Assembly (NCBI GenBank): GCA_033220425.1
Contig: CM065651.1
Location: 1,860,001 to 1,924,000 of the forward strand
Length of the DNA stretch: 64,000 nucleotides
Origin: Lepraria neglecta
Lineage: Eukaryota; Ascomycota; Lecanoromycetes; Lecanorales; Stereocaulaceae
Reading direction: 5' to 3'
The position numbers and the translations under genes are program-made. Shown here one piece after another: positions 21,901-34,195 of this stretch (the first letter of the stretch is position 1; every line of letters begins with the position of its first letter). The notes below the pieces were generated by a model that worked only from the letters and a program-made list of their open reading frames with translations, made no database searches and was not told the origin of the DNA.

Positions 21901-23700
21901 TTGAGTTCTTGCGTGTCTCTTTTCCTTCTCAGCATTGTGTGAAGGACAGTCTTCCCGTCCATATCCTGGGCGTTATAATCAACGCCGCAGCTGTCCGCAA
22001 ACTGACTCCAATCGAAAGAATCCGTGCTTGACCAATGATTAGCCGCACACATGAAGGGGGTCTGCCCGTCTGAGGATCGATGAGCATTCATGTCGCAGCC
22101 AGCAGCGATGAGAGCGCCAATGACTGCATGGAATAGCCCGTTATCGTATGAAGTGGCGTACTGCCCTTTGCATCCATGATTTTTGCGTCTGCGCCATGCC
22201 CAGTAAGTAGAGAGATGGAGCCTACAGCTGTTTCGGTATCGCTGAAGCATGCTACCCCGAATAGTGGAGTCCTTCCGTCACCGTATTTGGAGTTAACATC
22301 ACAGCCTGCTACAAGCAAGATAGACGTAGTCTCTATTGATTCTTCGCAGTTCGACCAAGCATAGCTTCTTGACGCCCAGGCATGCAACGCTGTGTATTCG
22401 TGGTTCTTACCATCCTGCTTTGTTTCCAAATTAATCCCCGTGTTACGATATGGCTAGAGGAATCTTCCATTAGGGTCTGCGCTAGACTCGAGCAGAAGTC
22501 GGAAAATGGCTGAAAATCTTCGTTCAGCTGCCAGACAAAGCGCCGTGTTCCCGGCCAAGTCTTTCCGGTTAGGATCCACATGTCCCGTGCTCAACAAGAT
22601 CTCCACGATCTCTGTTCTAGTTCGTTCAATAGCCCAGTGTAGATGTCCTTGAGCTACACCCTCTGCCCTGAAACATCCTAGCATCTCGTTTAGACTTTCT
22701 GCATGGCCGTGACGAAAGACATAATTTAAAGGATTGACACCTAAACGTAGTCTGGTACGCCTCCGCCGATGTTTAAATGTTTGGTCATAAGGGTAAAGTC
22801 CATTTGAAGGTTCTGGAGTCGTTATAAGAGGATCTGCCCGTGCTTGTAGCAGACATCTCACAATGCCAGCATAGTTCGCACGAGCTGGGTAGTGAATTGG
22901 CGCTACGCCCTTGAGAGTTGATACTGCTAGGAGCTGCACCTTGATTTAGCAGAAGCTCCACCATGCGGAGCTTGCCAGCCTGAGCGGCATACGACAATGG
23001 GGTCGGGCATCAGAGTCATGAGATTCCAAATCTGCGCCCCTTGCGCAGAGGAGTGTTCATGAAGGAGTGAAGTGTACATCTCGTCCAAACCGCTCGGCAG
23101 ATTCTCTAGTAATGTTCCAACAGATTCCAGTCCGGGCTTAGCAAGTAGCTGATGCATCATCAACCGAGCGTAAAGGAGGCCTCCAGACTTTATTGAAACT
23201 GCCTCCTTGATCTTTCTTTGTTCTTCAGTAAAGATCTTGGGTTCCTCATGTGATGTCACGAGATGATCTACATATGTGATGATGTCTTAGTCGACTAGGC
23301 AGTGCTCGAGACTGATGGCCACACAAGAAGGACTTCCAAGGATCGCTACAATGTGCGGATACTTGCGACTCGTGGCAAGTGCCCTAATGATCGAGGTTTC
23401 AGATTTGCCAAGGTCTAGTAGTTGATGCAGAAACTCATCAGTCCCGCCTTCTATCTCATCCAACGCGTCAGCAACACAGTACATATTTGGTGTAGCCGTA
23501 GCAGCAAAGCGAAAACAACCCCAGAGGTCATCGAATGGTACGTCATCAAGTCTGAGATATGCGTCCATCATCCGCTTTAGAACCATTTGGAGCATCGGAT
23601 TGTTTTCTAACAATTGAGACAGCAAATCTCAGAATCATCTGTCGAGGGGTCCTGTTCGATAATTGAGCGAGTCGGCGCTTTCGTGGCCAGTGGTGTCTGC
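18926..23700 (-). pseudogene. Decayed NACHT-ankyrin (NLR-like) gene
   Basis: Reading down from about 23640, the minus strand first gives part of a NACHT NTPase: LRLDDVPFDDLWGCFRF and a Walker-B-like YCVADALDE, then the YPHIVAILGSPS segment. The Walker A (P-loop) region is not visible, so the 5' end is missing or unrecognisable. An in-frame TAA at 23287-23289 separates LEHCLVD from DIITYVDHLVTSHEE in the same frame. After the winged-helix-like part, ankyrin repeats follow in changing frames: shifts near 23000, 22925, about 20210 and 19935, and another in-frame TAA at 19343-19345 between FLSLV and RSLDAGIDRE. The longest open piece, 20208-21203, carries several clear repeats (TPLHDAARSG, LLLDYGANASSVDNEGNTAL). 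Such proteins are fungal NLR-type sensors. Unmodelled introns could explain some shifts, but the in-frame stops inside conserved blocks argue for a pseudogene. Confidence 0.75.
19035..19062. repeat. AAC trinucleotide repeat
   Basis: About nine AAC units on the plus strand. Read on the minus strand they add a run of nine leucines inside an ankyrin repeat of the decayed NLR-like gene, an expansion that would be hard to fit into a folded repeat. Confidence 0.9.
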
Positions 23701-24257
23701 ATCATTGCGGTTCGACTCGCTTCATGTATAGTACCTGAGGCATTCACAAAGACGAAATCACTGTCGTCCTGGATCATTTGCACATCAAATTAAACAGTAG
23801 AGGCCGTGTTGGTAACGCAATGGAGGAGAAAATGCACGTTAGAGGATGCATAAAGAAATTTGTCACAATACGAAATTAAATGAAGCTGGTCGCATTGTCG
23901 TCAGTCACGCCTTCAAGAGACCGTATGGAGATGCTTGATGTTTTGTAGGAGCGTAGGATCATTGAAAGCCAGAGGCACCTGGGGCTAGGTAAATCATGAG
24001 CCATATCGAGCTACTACAGACATGGAAAGTGCTGAGCGAGGGTTCCATCCCCAATGCTTTCCACATCATGCACATCGTCCATCTCTCCTTCATGAGAAAC
24101 TCTGGCATTGGTCTAAACCTGCCAATTATATCTTCCTTTCGCCTTCAAAAAGTACTCGAAGCACTAGCACTCTTGGCGCTGACGTAATATTAAGCCAGAC
24201 AGCAGTAGGGTCGGAGAAGGAGCACTGATTGGTATATTCTCAGCTACAATACCATGT
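23701..24257. other. Spacer upstream of the NACHT-ankyrin pseudogene and of MTQ1
   Basis: On the minus strand a short open stretch (about 23660-23775, MIQDDSDFVFVNASG...) may be a linker of the pseudogene, but I cannot place it. The remainder is AT-rich without a gene; the promoter of MTQ1 should lie at its right end. Confidence 0.35.
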
Positions 24258-25470
24258 ATGCCCCGTCTCTCGACCTCTATCCTATGCCATGCTCGCCACC
24301 AGCATCCACTTCTTCCCCTGCTCCTTCGTGCCTGTCACGATCTCGACTCCGCTCGCAATGAGCTCCGCTGGCTTCGCAAGCATGCCCTGAAGACGGGCGA
24401 TTCCAAATCCCCGGCTCCAACATGGCGGCAGAGACTCCGCCAATTGTGCCTCAAACGCGCGAAAGGAGTGCCATTGCAGTATATCCTGGGCACCCAACCC
24501 TTCGGCGGCCTCGAAATTCTCTGCAAACCCGGCGTCTTGATACCCAGGTCAGCGCTTCCCTATGCCATTCCTGTCCGTGCCATACACAATCACTAATCCG
24601 AGTGCTATAAATGGTAGACCTGAGACAGAGTCCATAACCACCTACCTCGCCTCACTAATCTCGTCCGCCTTTACCCTCGAGCTCTCTCAACGTCCTAAGG
24701 GCATCGAAAAAGGCCAATTGGTAGCAGATCAAAAGCCTCTCCGTATACTAGACCTCTGCACCGGTACAGGATGTATCCCTCTCCTCATGTACGCCATATT
24801 GTATCCAAGAATCCAGAACCTCCGCATTGCAGGCGTCGATATCTCTCCAACATCCGTGAGCCTCGCAAAAGAGAATCTGAAACACAATATCAAGGGCGGA
24901 TTCCTTCAAGAAAAGGCCAACGAACAGCTCTCATTTTATCACGGGAATGTCTTTTCGGACGATCATGGCGCGGGATGGGCGAATCATACTGCTTGGGATG
25001 TGCTGGTCTCGAATCCGCCATATATATCCCCATCCGCGTTCAATAAGACAACATCGAGATCAGTGCGCAACTATGAGCCCAAAGAAGCACTAGTACCTCA
25101 TCGCGACCCCATAGACCCCACCAAAGAGAAAATCAGTGAGGATGCGGATATCGGCGACGCGTTCTATCCCAGGCTCCTCCACATCGCGCAACAAGTCCAT
25201 GCAAAAGTCCTCTTAATGGAAGTAGCAGACATAGAACAAGCGACTCGTGTCGTCGAACTGGTACTTGGCACTGGGAGATGGGAAGCTTGCCAGATCTGGA
25301 GGGACTGGCCAGGTGCGAGGAAGGAGAAGGGGAAGAGGAAGAAAGAAGTGATAATTATCAACGGGAGTATCACTAGGGTTATGGGAGAAGGTAATGGGCG
25401 GGCGGTATTGGCTTGGAGGGGTGGCGGCGGGAAGATGCTGGGGCTGAGTGAGAGATACAGGTGGCTTTGA
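24258..25470 (+). CDS. mtq1: HemK/MTQ1-type release-factor glutamine N5-methyltransferase
   Basis: Two exons, 24258-24547 and 24618-25470, joined across a 70-nt intron (GTCAGC...TAG), give 380 residues. The junction restores LIP-R-PETES, part of the conserved GVLIPRPETE block of the family. Exon 1 encodes the helical N-terminal domain (AKGVPLQYILGTQPFGGLE). Exon 2 has the SAM-binding motif LDLCTGTGCIPLL, the acidic VDISPTSVSLA strand end, and SNPPYIS, the NPPY motif that positions the substrate glutamine. Members methylate the GGQ glutamine of translation release factors; MTQ1 acts in mitochondria, and a basic, Ser-poor N-terminus (RLSTSILCHARHQ) is compatible with import. An insertion between the NPPY motif and the C-terminal strands is common in fungal members. 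Confidence 0.88.
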
Positions 25471-26101
25471 GTGGGTGCTATTGCTATTCTGCGCTCCTAA
25501 ATGTTGGGAGTATGGTCAGCTGCGGTGCCCAGACCAGTTCCACCGTGCAAATCCTTTGCATTTGTCCAGTCGAAAGTGCTCAAAGAGTGGAACAAGTCAT
25601 CTTCAACTCCAACACTTTATATGCTCATTAAGTGACCTTTTCAATAATACCAGCTCTGACGAAGCACTACAAAATACCCACTCGAGAGGACTTAACGAAC
25701 GTACGTAATGAACACGCTTCAACTCAGCACTTCGTGCTCTTCTGAAGCAACAACGGCACAAAAGTCCGCTCCGCATCGAGGTTCAATCTGCCAAATACAG
25801 CTCAACTCTTCTGTATTCACAACCAAACCATATCCTGCTTCTCGAAATAAACACTTTTCCTATCGTTAACTTTCCGTTTCGGCTATCACATAACTCCGAC
25901 GCTGCGTTAAGCAAGCTCCTTCGAACCAAAAAGTGAGCCCAGCAATCTTGACCAAATCGCTTGCTCTAAATACAGCCTCCATAATGTATACACGAAATGC
26001 CAAGCTCTTGAAAAACATATTCCCCTAGCCACAATCATGACATCCTCCCTATCCAATCCACCACACTAACTCACATATTCTCTCCACTCCCACAGCAACC
26101 C
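25471..26101. other. Convergent 3' spacer
   Basis: Lies between the ends of MTQ1 and the membrane glycoprotein gene. No gene recognised. Confidence 0.5.
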
Positions 26102-27517
26102 TTACGATATCCAACCTCTCCCGCCGCCCTGTCCCACTCCCTGACCATCCGCACCATGTGTACTATCCATCTCCACCGGTGGCCTCCCAACATCGTGCCC
26201 CGCCATCTGCTGCATCCCCTGCGGATGGCCCTCCCCAAACTGCCCGTACATCCCCGGACTCTGCATCGGGCTACTTATCAAGGAAGGCGGGTATTTTTGC
26301 TCGCCTGGAGGAGAAGCAAAGCCAGAGCTTGTGCCGTACATGGATGGAGGAGTTGCTTCCATTCTGATGGGTCTGCGTCGTCTGATTATGAAGACGAGCG
26401 CGATGATGAAGGCCAAGATGACAGCGGCACCGCCGATGGCGATGCCGGCGATTGCGCCGGGGGATAGTGCTGGGGAGGAGGAGGTTGAGGTGCCGCCCAA
26501 GGCGCCCGAGGCGCCCGAGGCGCTCGAGGATCCGGCAGAGGTAGATGATGTGGGTGCGGTAGTTGGTTGGGAAACGACAGTCGGGACAAAATGCGTAGGC
26601 ATGGCAGAGGGACCAACACTCGAGGCCGCAGAGGGAATGCCGGAAGCAGACAGATTGACATAAGCAGCGCAATCCGGGTCCAGGGCGAGAGGGCAATTGC
26701 TCGCCTGACACAAACTCAATAACTCTGGCCCTAGCATTGGGTTCAGTGTGACTGGCGGGGCGCAGGCGACGTTGTAGATGGAATTCAGGTGCGTGCTGAT
26801 GGTATTCGCGTCTTCGGTCGAGAAGCCGTATTGTTTGGCCGCTTGGGTCATTTGGTCGATAAAGTGCCCCAGGTCAGTGGTGTTTAGGTTCATGAACTTG
26901 TGGACATAGGCGAGGTTGGAGGGTGGGGGGGCACTAGAGGGGGAGGAAGGAGGGGTGGCAGGGTCCGAGCAGTCGAAGACGTGGGCGAAGGCTTCGTAGA
27001 AATGGGTGAAGAGGCGGCTGTGTGGGGGGCGGGTGGTTGTTAGTATGTGATTTATGGGAATGAATGGAGAGATGGAGGGGGTTGAAAGGAGAGGAGGGAC
27101 AGACTATTGATTTGTAGTATTGGTCAACATCACAGTGTCCGTCGAGCCATTGAGAAAAGCGTATAAAGGATCGAGTCCTCCATCATCAAGCCAGTCAATT
27201 CCCACAGCTTGATTATTCAGATTCGTCGAGTCAATCGAACCATTGAACCAGGGCAGGAGATCCACGCCAAGTGTCGTGCCTTGGTACGAATAGGTGCCTG
27301 GGTTGAAGATTCCTGTTATGTTGGACGAGATGTTAGTAGAACCGGGCGGAGCGCCCGCGAAGGCCAGTGTGACGATGTGCTGCGTGAGCTGGTACTGGGT
27401 TTGGCTGGTGTTGGTTCCATACAGCAACTGCGCGTAGTAGTCACATATTGATGCATTCTGTGGACGCTGTGCTAGAACTGTAGTTCCGAAATAGAGTGCG
27501 ACACAAATTATGAGCAT
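26102..27517 (-). CDS. Secreted-type single-pass membrane glycoprotein, uncharacterised
   Basis: Two exons, 27105-27517 and 26102-27017, give 442 residues. I start at the ATG at 27517 because it opens a clean signal peptide (MLIICVALYFGTTVLA); the open frame beyond it lacks an ATG. The 87-nt intron uses an unusual donor, GTCTGT, with a CACAG acceptor; removing it joins TNTTNQY to RLFTHFYEAFAHVFDCS, which reads as continuous protein. The ectodomain has many N-glycosylation sequons and several Cys; a Ser/Thr/Ala-rich stalk leads to a membrane helix at about 326-350 (GIAIGGAAVILAFIIALVFI) followed by RRRR and a Pro/Gly/Gln-rich cytosolic tail. The layout resembles fungal cell-surface sensor-like proteins, but I recognise no named domain. 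Confidence 0.75.
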
Positions 27518-28862
27518 ATTGGATTTTGTCGACTTCCGTCGAGCGGCTTCGAGGGGCAAAACAAGAGGAGCAGGATTCGGCCCAAATATTGCGATCGGGG
27601 GAGACCAGCCATGTTATGGGTGCAGCCTCCAGCCTGATGATGGACGTGTTTGCCGGTGCGCTATTATCCCATAGTAAGCATTAGTTCCCAAGCCCGCCTA
27701 GGTGTATGGTAATATAAGCGTGACATGGCGGGGAACGTAGTAGCACTTCCCTAGATTGTTCGTAGCTTGGCCTAAATTGGGAGGTTATCTCGTAGAAACA
27801 GCCGAGACTCGCCAAGAGCTGAAAGATCAAACCCTTTCCGGTGAGATCTTTGAGAACCCAAGCTATAAATGGCGCAACCATGAGGACCTAGCATTAAGAG
27901 ATTATGAGGACAATAGAAAGAGACCATACGCCTATTTTGTATGATTTGTTTTATAATTTGAACATGGGCAAGACAAGGCTGAGTGCAGATCGTCGATTCC
28001 AATTGATTTTCGAGCTGGTGGACCCTGAGAGCGCATGTCCTTCCCGTTCTTGGGTCACCGCAATGTCAGTGTGCTTTTGTCACGCGGAAATAATTGGCAG
28101 GACGTTCTGCTTCATGTCAAACGAGATGAAGTTCTCTAACTTTGAATGAAAACTTCCACCTGCCTACCTCTTGGCCGGAACTCGTATCGTCCCCCCCAGG
28201 GCTGAGATGCCAACGCTCTAGCACTCGTTCACCCAGGATGGCAGATGGATCTTTCCGGTCCAGTGAGCTTGGCTCCATGATCTGGAGCAATCTCGATTTG
28301 CGCTTTCTGATACCACGTGCGAATCAACAAGGGCGAGCAAGGGTCAGCTGTCAGATGGCTTTTCGCTGCAGACATTATTGGCAGGACGTTGGATGAAGCT
28401 CGCTAGCTAGAATATTAATGGTCTTCTTAGCTCCGTTGGCGGCGGGAGTGATTGCCCTATAGGGCTACCCCATTGCAACCCCTCCTCGCCCTCTCGCGGG
28501 GCCAAAAAGATTGGCACGCCGTCAAACACCTGAAAGATTTTTTTACGAAGCTTCTGCATACCATGTTGAAGATCAGAATGTCCAGAACGATTTTTATGTA
28601 CAAACAAAGACTTTAGCTCCACTCTTCGTGGAGTGGTGCTGCTGTGAAAGCCAGCTGAAGATTAGTGGCTTGGCGCATAAACAAGAGAATCTGCCAATGT
28701 GCCAATATAAAGGGCCATCCTCCCAACAGTCGCAAGGGTGGCCTGGTTCAGGAAATTTTTCAAGAGGTAAAGTCGTATTAGAGGCAAGTATCCTCCATTC
28801 ACGACTCGTGCTTAACGGCTTCGACGGTATGACTTGACAATGAACATTCATCGTGCTCGCAC
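27518..28862. other. Long intergenic stretch, no gene recognised
   Basis: It separates the membrane glycoprotein promoter from the 3' end of FAR11. Several short frames exist in both strands but none carries a motif. A 14-nt word, ATTGGCAGGACGTT, occurs at both 28093-28106 and 28377-28390. Confidence 0.4.
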
Positions 28863-31800
28863 TCATGCCCATCCCTCCATCGCCAGTGGTCCGCCTTCAA
28901 ACTCCGTTCCTCCACCAGGCCCTCCATCTACCCTCCCCTCAACTTCCTCCTCCTCGACACTCCCAATACCGCCTAAGCCCCATCCCATCTTCTCTAGCTC
29001 CCTCGAAAAGAAGTCATAATCCTCTACCCCTTCTCCATTACCCACCCCGACGTTCCCGTCTCCATCCTTCTTGCCCTCCATGACTGCTCTGAATTCTCTA
29101 AGATGCCACCAGTGAACTAAGCTCCTTCCGGCTTGCTCCAATGGCACTGCTTCCTCGACGACTCCGTCTACGTCGCCACCACAAAGCCACTCATCCCTCA
29201 GTTCAGGTCTGCAGTGTAGGTAGATGGCAGTGATGACTCGCATATTAGTCTGCCGCCACTTGCGACCACAATAGGGGACTTGTGATTTAAACAGCTTCAG
29301 TGTATACAGGCGAAGTTCAGGTTGGGGTATCTTCAACGCCTTACGCAAGATAGTACTCGACTTGTACTGTACGAGTAGCAAAGCACGGTGGGTTTTCCTT
29401 TTGGTGATCTTCTGGAGCAGCCGCAAGAGGTTGATATTTGTGAGGAAGAATCGCGGAGCGTAGTTTGTTATCGGACTCTGGGGTAAAGCTGTGGTAGGAT
29501 ATCCAAGCTCGTCGACTTCCGGCCGAGGAGCTGCGGGTGGCGGAGGAGAGTGTGGCGGGGATTGGGATGTTGGGCTGCGGCGGTGCTTGCGAATTGGTGG
29601 TGGTGCGGCTTCATCTTCGCTGGAGGTTGAGGAGGAGAGGGCCGGCTGGGGAGGTGAGGTTGGTGGATGTTTCGAATTGAGATGGCAGAAATAGAAGAAG
29701 CTGTGATTTGTCAGAAGGTGGACTTATAACGAAGGCTATCGACTTACTCAAGGTCTTCGCGGTCGTTCCTTTGATCGACCGCTCGATCAACGTCTTGATG
29801 AGCGAGGTACTTGAGGATGAGAGGTAGGTAATTAGCATCGAGGAGGAGCTGTGCGAGGTATTCGTATTTGAGAATGTCTTCGGGGAATCAGTGAGATCCT
29901 TCGAACCAGAGGCATAATATGACTCACGTGATAATTTGAACCATTTTAGAAGGATCAGGAGGACCCCGGAAACAGCTTTCGACATGATCTCTCGTGACCG
30001 GACCGCGTTCAATTCTTCGACTGCAGGGTCTGTACCATCTTCATTCTCCGCCAGCTGTCCATTGGCCATACCATTTATGTTTGCTGACGAATTTGGATTG
30101 GTCCTCTTCCTGCCTGGAGCGTCGCCATCTTCCCCAAATGAGATTCCGTTCGGCATTCCATTTTGGCCGTTTTGAGCCACCAATGCTGACACATTACTGA
30201 ACAATGCCCTCCAAAGTACCATTACCACAGACTGGAGATGCGGCAAAGTATCGCGCTGGAAGAATAGTCAGCCATGGGAGCTCAGTGACGCTAAACTCAC
30301 TCACATAGAAGTCATTGACAGCATCTAAACGCTTCTGGACGACCTCGTTGTCCGTCTCCTTTTCATTATCGGGCTCCTCGGCTTTGTGTTGGTCTCTGAG
30401 CTCGTCTTCAAGCCTTTGATCGGCTTCCTCTGCATCATTCTCCTCGTCCTCAAAGTCAGAATCGTCATGAGAACATTGATCATCATCTCTGATTTCGTCG
30501 TTCCAGCCCCTTTCATATTTGATATACCTCTCCCGAACATCCCACAATTGCCGTATTGACCTCGTCATCCTCATTCTACTGGCAAACAGTTGCCCAGCCT
30601 CAAGTATGGAAGCTGGCACATCACTGCCTTCCCATCTCCTGCCCACCAGCTGGTCTTGCAGCCCAGCGTTGCCTTTACCGCCGAGATTGTTACTTGTATC
30701 ATCCAATGGAGGGTATAAGAAAGGAAAATTTTGGTTAGTTTGATAGTTCTGTTTCTTCCCGCCTTTGCCGCCGGGTCCGGCGGGCGATGGTGGTGGAGAA
30801 GGTGCCGGCGTCGAGATATGTACAGGCTGGTTGAAGATCGAACCCCCTGTACCATTAGTGTTCGCTCCTGCCGTAGCTTGAAGATTCTCATGGCTCGGTT
30901 GTCGACTGGGATGATTAGGCAAGGGGGGCAGGATTGAGTTATTCTCAAGCTCAATTGGCACTAATGGCGGAGGAGGGCAGTAGGCGGGATACTTTGATGT
31001 GATCTCTTGGCGGAACAAATGATAGTCCAAGGGAGATGCAGTGATGATGTTCTTATCGTACTCCTCGGCACCAAGATCACTTTTCTCCCTTAGCGCGGCT
31101 TTGCTCTCCTCTATGTCGTGTAGATCGCCGAAGAGCAGGAGTACTGTCTTCCAGAATAGGAGGAGGACCTTGTGAATCTGAGTAAGCTGATGACTTTAAG
31201 ATTTATTGATCACTACGTACTCTCGGTAGCGGGATGTACGAGGTCTCGTCCCAGCGCAGCTTCGCCATTATCTGGGTCAAGACCAGCAGGATGCTTGGTC
31301 TCAGGCCAGCTATAGTCATAAGCATCAGCTATTCGATATCTAACGCCTGAACCAAATCATGCATACCAAAAGCTTCTCGCATGAATGCATCCTCCTGCTT
31401 AGAATGCTGCCATCTACTGGCCTCAACGAGTAAATATAGTGCAGTAAGAGTCTGGTTGACTTCAATCTGCTTGAGAAAACGCGAGGACGAGAGTTTTTCA
31501 TCCTGGGACGATGATACATCAGCTGACCCTTCCGCATCTCTGAATCGCAATTATTAGCTGGTCTGTGGACGATCGAAGGAGACAAATGGATGAGAGCAGT
31601 GGACTGACTGACTGTTCGCTTTCCCATAATCTCTTCAACACGTCAAGCAGTTTCTGGACAGCACCATGCTTACAGAGCATCCTTGTACCATTGACAATCC
31701 ATTTAAGTTGAAGCTTAGGCTTCGTGTGTTGAGATCCCACCCATTTGGTATCAGCAGGGGTCAGATTGGACCCTTCATCCTCCGTAACCAATCCAGCGGT

Positions 31801-32493
31801 GCCTCCCCAGACCCCAAGCGCGATGTACGATAGGCATTCCAGGCTCTTGACTCTCGACGATATTTCAGAATTGTCAAGTGCTTTGATAGCTCCAACGATG
31901 AAGCTTTCCCGATCTTCTAGCTCCACATCCGTCCACTCTAAAGCTTTATCTGACGGATCCGGACGCTCAGCCTGCGCTTGCTCCCATTTGTCGTTAAATG
32001 TCCCCTTCGCCCTTAGAAGTATGTATCGTTCCTCTTCTGTGTACGAAAACCATTCTTCCAGCTCCTCGGGAAATGACCTCGTTTCCGAGTAATCGTAAGC
32101 GTACGCGGTAGGTTCGAGCTTCGGTATGTCTGTGACCAATCTCTTCAGCTGCAGTAAGCTCAGCGAGTCTGTTGGGTTGCTTGGCTGGTCCTGCGATTGA
32201 GGAGGATTTGGCGGAGGTTGCTGGGGTGGAGCGGGAGCTGAACCTTCTCGGCGGAGAATGGGACGACTGGCAGCTTTAGGTGGACTAGGTACAGCGTTTG
32301 CTAGGATCTTGGGACTTCCTCCTGGCTGTGCATCCTGGGCTCTCCTGGACTCGATTCGAGCGTTGAAGTCTGATTCTGATGCGTCATTGGGAGAGATGGT
32401 GGAGATGTCTGCGCCGGCTTCATCAATCTCGTCGGCCTTCACGATGATCGCATCATTTGCCTCGGAAGCTTCTAGAGGCTCGGTGTATTCCAT
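28863..32493 (-). CDS. far11: STRIPAK subunit FAR11/STRIP (HAM-2/PRO22-like)
   Basis: Seven exons on the minus strand: 31613-32493, 31367-31539, 31221-31309, 30305-31177, 29928-30255, 29748-29877 and 28863-29700, giving 1,103 residues. All introns are GT-AG and 43-73 nt. The 57-nt intron 31310-31366 removes an in-frame TAG and joins EAF to AGLRPSILLVLTQIMAKLRW. Landmarks are YDYSETRSFPEELEEWFSYT near the N-terminus (N1221 domain), AKLRWDET and KVLLLFWKTVLLLFGDLHD, SPLDYHLFRQEI, and the C-terminal half with KYEYLAQLLLDANYLPLILK and YFCHLNS (DUF3402). A Pro/Gly/Asn-rich low-complexity linker lies in exon 4 and an acidic stretch in the same exon. The protein scaffolds the STRIPAK phosphatase-kinase complex controlling hyphal fusion and fruiting in relatives such as Neurospora ham-2 and Sordaria pro22. 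Length fits the family. Confidence 0.92.
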
Positions 32494-33070
32494 GATATCG
32501 AAGGGAGAGTAAGCTAGCTGGTTTATAATACTGATGAATAGTTTAGGGGCATGCTACCAGACAGAAGATTGCCATGTCAGCTCAGGCTTCACACAGCAAC
32601 CTCTTCCGTGTATAATGAATGCACCACAGCAAACAGTGCTCACTCCATAGTACTACATCAGTAGATACCAAACACCAAGAGCTTCGTACCCACATCTTGA
32701 GCGGCTACTAGCGCGCTTTTTGCTTCGGCAAACCTTCCTCACTCCGCTCTAAGTCCTAACCCCAAGTAAAGGCTGACTTAACCGTCGCCACGTGGAGAAC
32801 AGTGGCTTTTCATCGTGCGGCCGCAACCACTGACTACAATACACTTCCGGTCATCGAATTCAATGCCTCTAGAGGAAATTCACTGTCTTGCTTTCCTTAA
32901 ATCCCAGCCCTTTCCTGTGTCTACTGTGCATAGGCGAAGATTTGAAAAGTGGTTCTCTTTCGGGGAGGGTTATTCTAATATTTGTCTCAAATAAATTTCT
33001 TTTCTACTGAAAAATGACTACTGCCTACGCCATGCCTCTGATTGCTGAATGGTGCTATATTTCAGACCTT
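32494..33070. other. FAR11 promoter region and spacer
   Basis: No coding sequence recognised between the FAR11 start and the first member of the zinc-finger array. Confidence 0.45.
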
Positions 33071-33394
33071 GAATGAAGATCATTCATGAAAGGAGTTCCC
33101 GCCCAGCAAATCGCAAAACACGCTCCTTTACCCTTATCCATACCCTGATAATCAGGAGCACACTTTGCAGGTGAACTTTGGCTCCTTGGTAGGCTTCTCC
33201 GCAGGCCACTTTCTGGATTCTAGCATGCTGCTGCTCTGGTCCCGGAGACGCATTTCTAGAAGGCCTATGTCTGTCCCGAGTGTCCAGTATTTTTCTCGCT
33301 GGCGCGCGGTCCTTGGGGTCTCGCGCATGCTTGGCTTGGGGTTTGTCTTTTCAGCGTCAGGGTTCGTCGCCATGACTGGAGTTTGAGAATCCAT
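33071..33394 (-). pseudogene. C2H2 zinc-finger array, copy a (finger lost)
   Basis: The minus frame from an ATG at 33394 gives 80 residues (MDSQTPVMATNPDAEK...) ending KFTCKVCS at 33152. The last residues look like the beginning of a C2H2 finger (C-x2-C), but a stop follows at once. Directly downstream, in another frame, lies APDYQGMDKGKG, matching ADYQGMGI near the end of copy e, and then TGCTGGGCGGGAACTCCTTTC, a nucleotide match to the conserved 3' tail of the array. I read this as a copy that lost its finger by deletion. An 80-residue protein could still be made. Confidence 0.5.
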
Positions 33395-33770
33395 TGTGAA
33401 GAGTTGTCGAAGTGTTGGTGGATGTTGTGGAGATGATAGGGTTTAGTCTAAGTAGAGGGGTAGACAATGGTCTTATAACTCTCTAGGCGTGAGTGTTGAG
33501 AGGAGTCAGTGTTAAGATGTTCATTGTCAAGCGAAAAAAGCCTTTGTCGAGGACACGAGGAAAGCATCCAGGACTAATTATGGCACCTGATGCTTGTGTG
33601 CTACTTTCGAAGAGGATTGAGAAGTACTGACGAACTCGAGAATCTGTATCGAAGCTGACGCTAGAGTTGAAGCTCACAAGATTGATCATACGACATGTGA
33701 GTCCGTTCATGCCCAAGCTACCCAGCTAAGTTGCTGTTCGACAACATACACAACGGACAAGAACTTATAT
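33395..33770. other. Spacer in the zinc-finger array
   Basis: No gene or finger motif seen in either strand. Confidence 0.4.
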
Positions 33771-34195
33771 TCAAGACAAAAGTTCCCTCCCAGCAACGAC
33801 ATAGCTCGCCGTGCTTTCCATTTCATTCACTACCACAACTTTACGGCAGTGATAGAGAATATGTATTTTAATATTGTGCTCGTGCTTGATTCTCTTACCG
33901 CACTCGCCGCATTGAAAAGGCCTTCCGTCCACATGTACGGTTTGTAAATGGTGATTTAGCTTGCTCCGGCTATAAAAGCTGCTTTCGCATGTCGTACAGA
34001 CTAATAGCGGTTTTGAACGGGTGTTTGGCTTCGAAGACTGCTGGATGATTCTCTCGCGACTCTCTTGAGTATCCGAAACATTCTTTGCTGGTGGCCTTTA
34101 CTCGTATTATCTTCCGTACTTGTCTTTGCCTAGGTATCAAATGCGTTGGTTTCAGGTATACCATCAGTGGTAGTATCCACTAGGATCATTAACGG
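33771..34195 (-). pseudogene. C2H2 zinc-finger array, copy b (two fingers, start lost)
   Basis: On the minus strand a frame without its own ATG encodes two complete C2H2 fingers: CTTCESSFYSRSKLNHHLQTVH is one continuous finger of spacing C-x2-C-x12-H-x4-H, and CGECGKRIKHEHNIKIHILYH the second. It ends in the array tail ASYVVAGRELLS with TGA at 33771-33773. Upstream the frame is broken: the region matching the start of copy d reads GTG GAT ACT instead of ATG GAT ACT (about 34188), then hits a stop within 16 codons, and a frame change is needed near 34100. The fingers themselves are unbroken, so decay may be recent. Confidence 0.62.

Noticed and set aside
26156-26663. Plus-strand frames over the membrane glycoprotein gene
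   Set aside because: They are shadows of the Ser/Ala-rich stalk and tail on the minus strand, where signal peptide and membrane helix give a coherent protein.
31329-31366. In-frame TAG in FAR11 after DLVQALDIE as evidence of a pseudogene
   Set aside because: A 57-nt GTATGC...CTATAG intron (31310-31366) removes it and restores the reading; the rest of the gene is intact.
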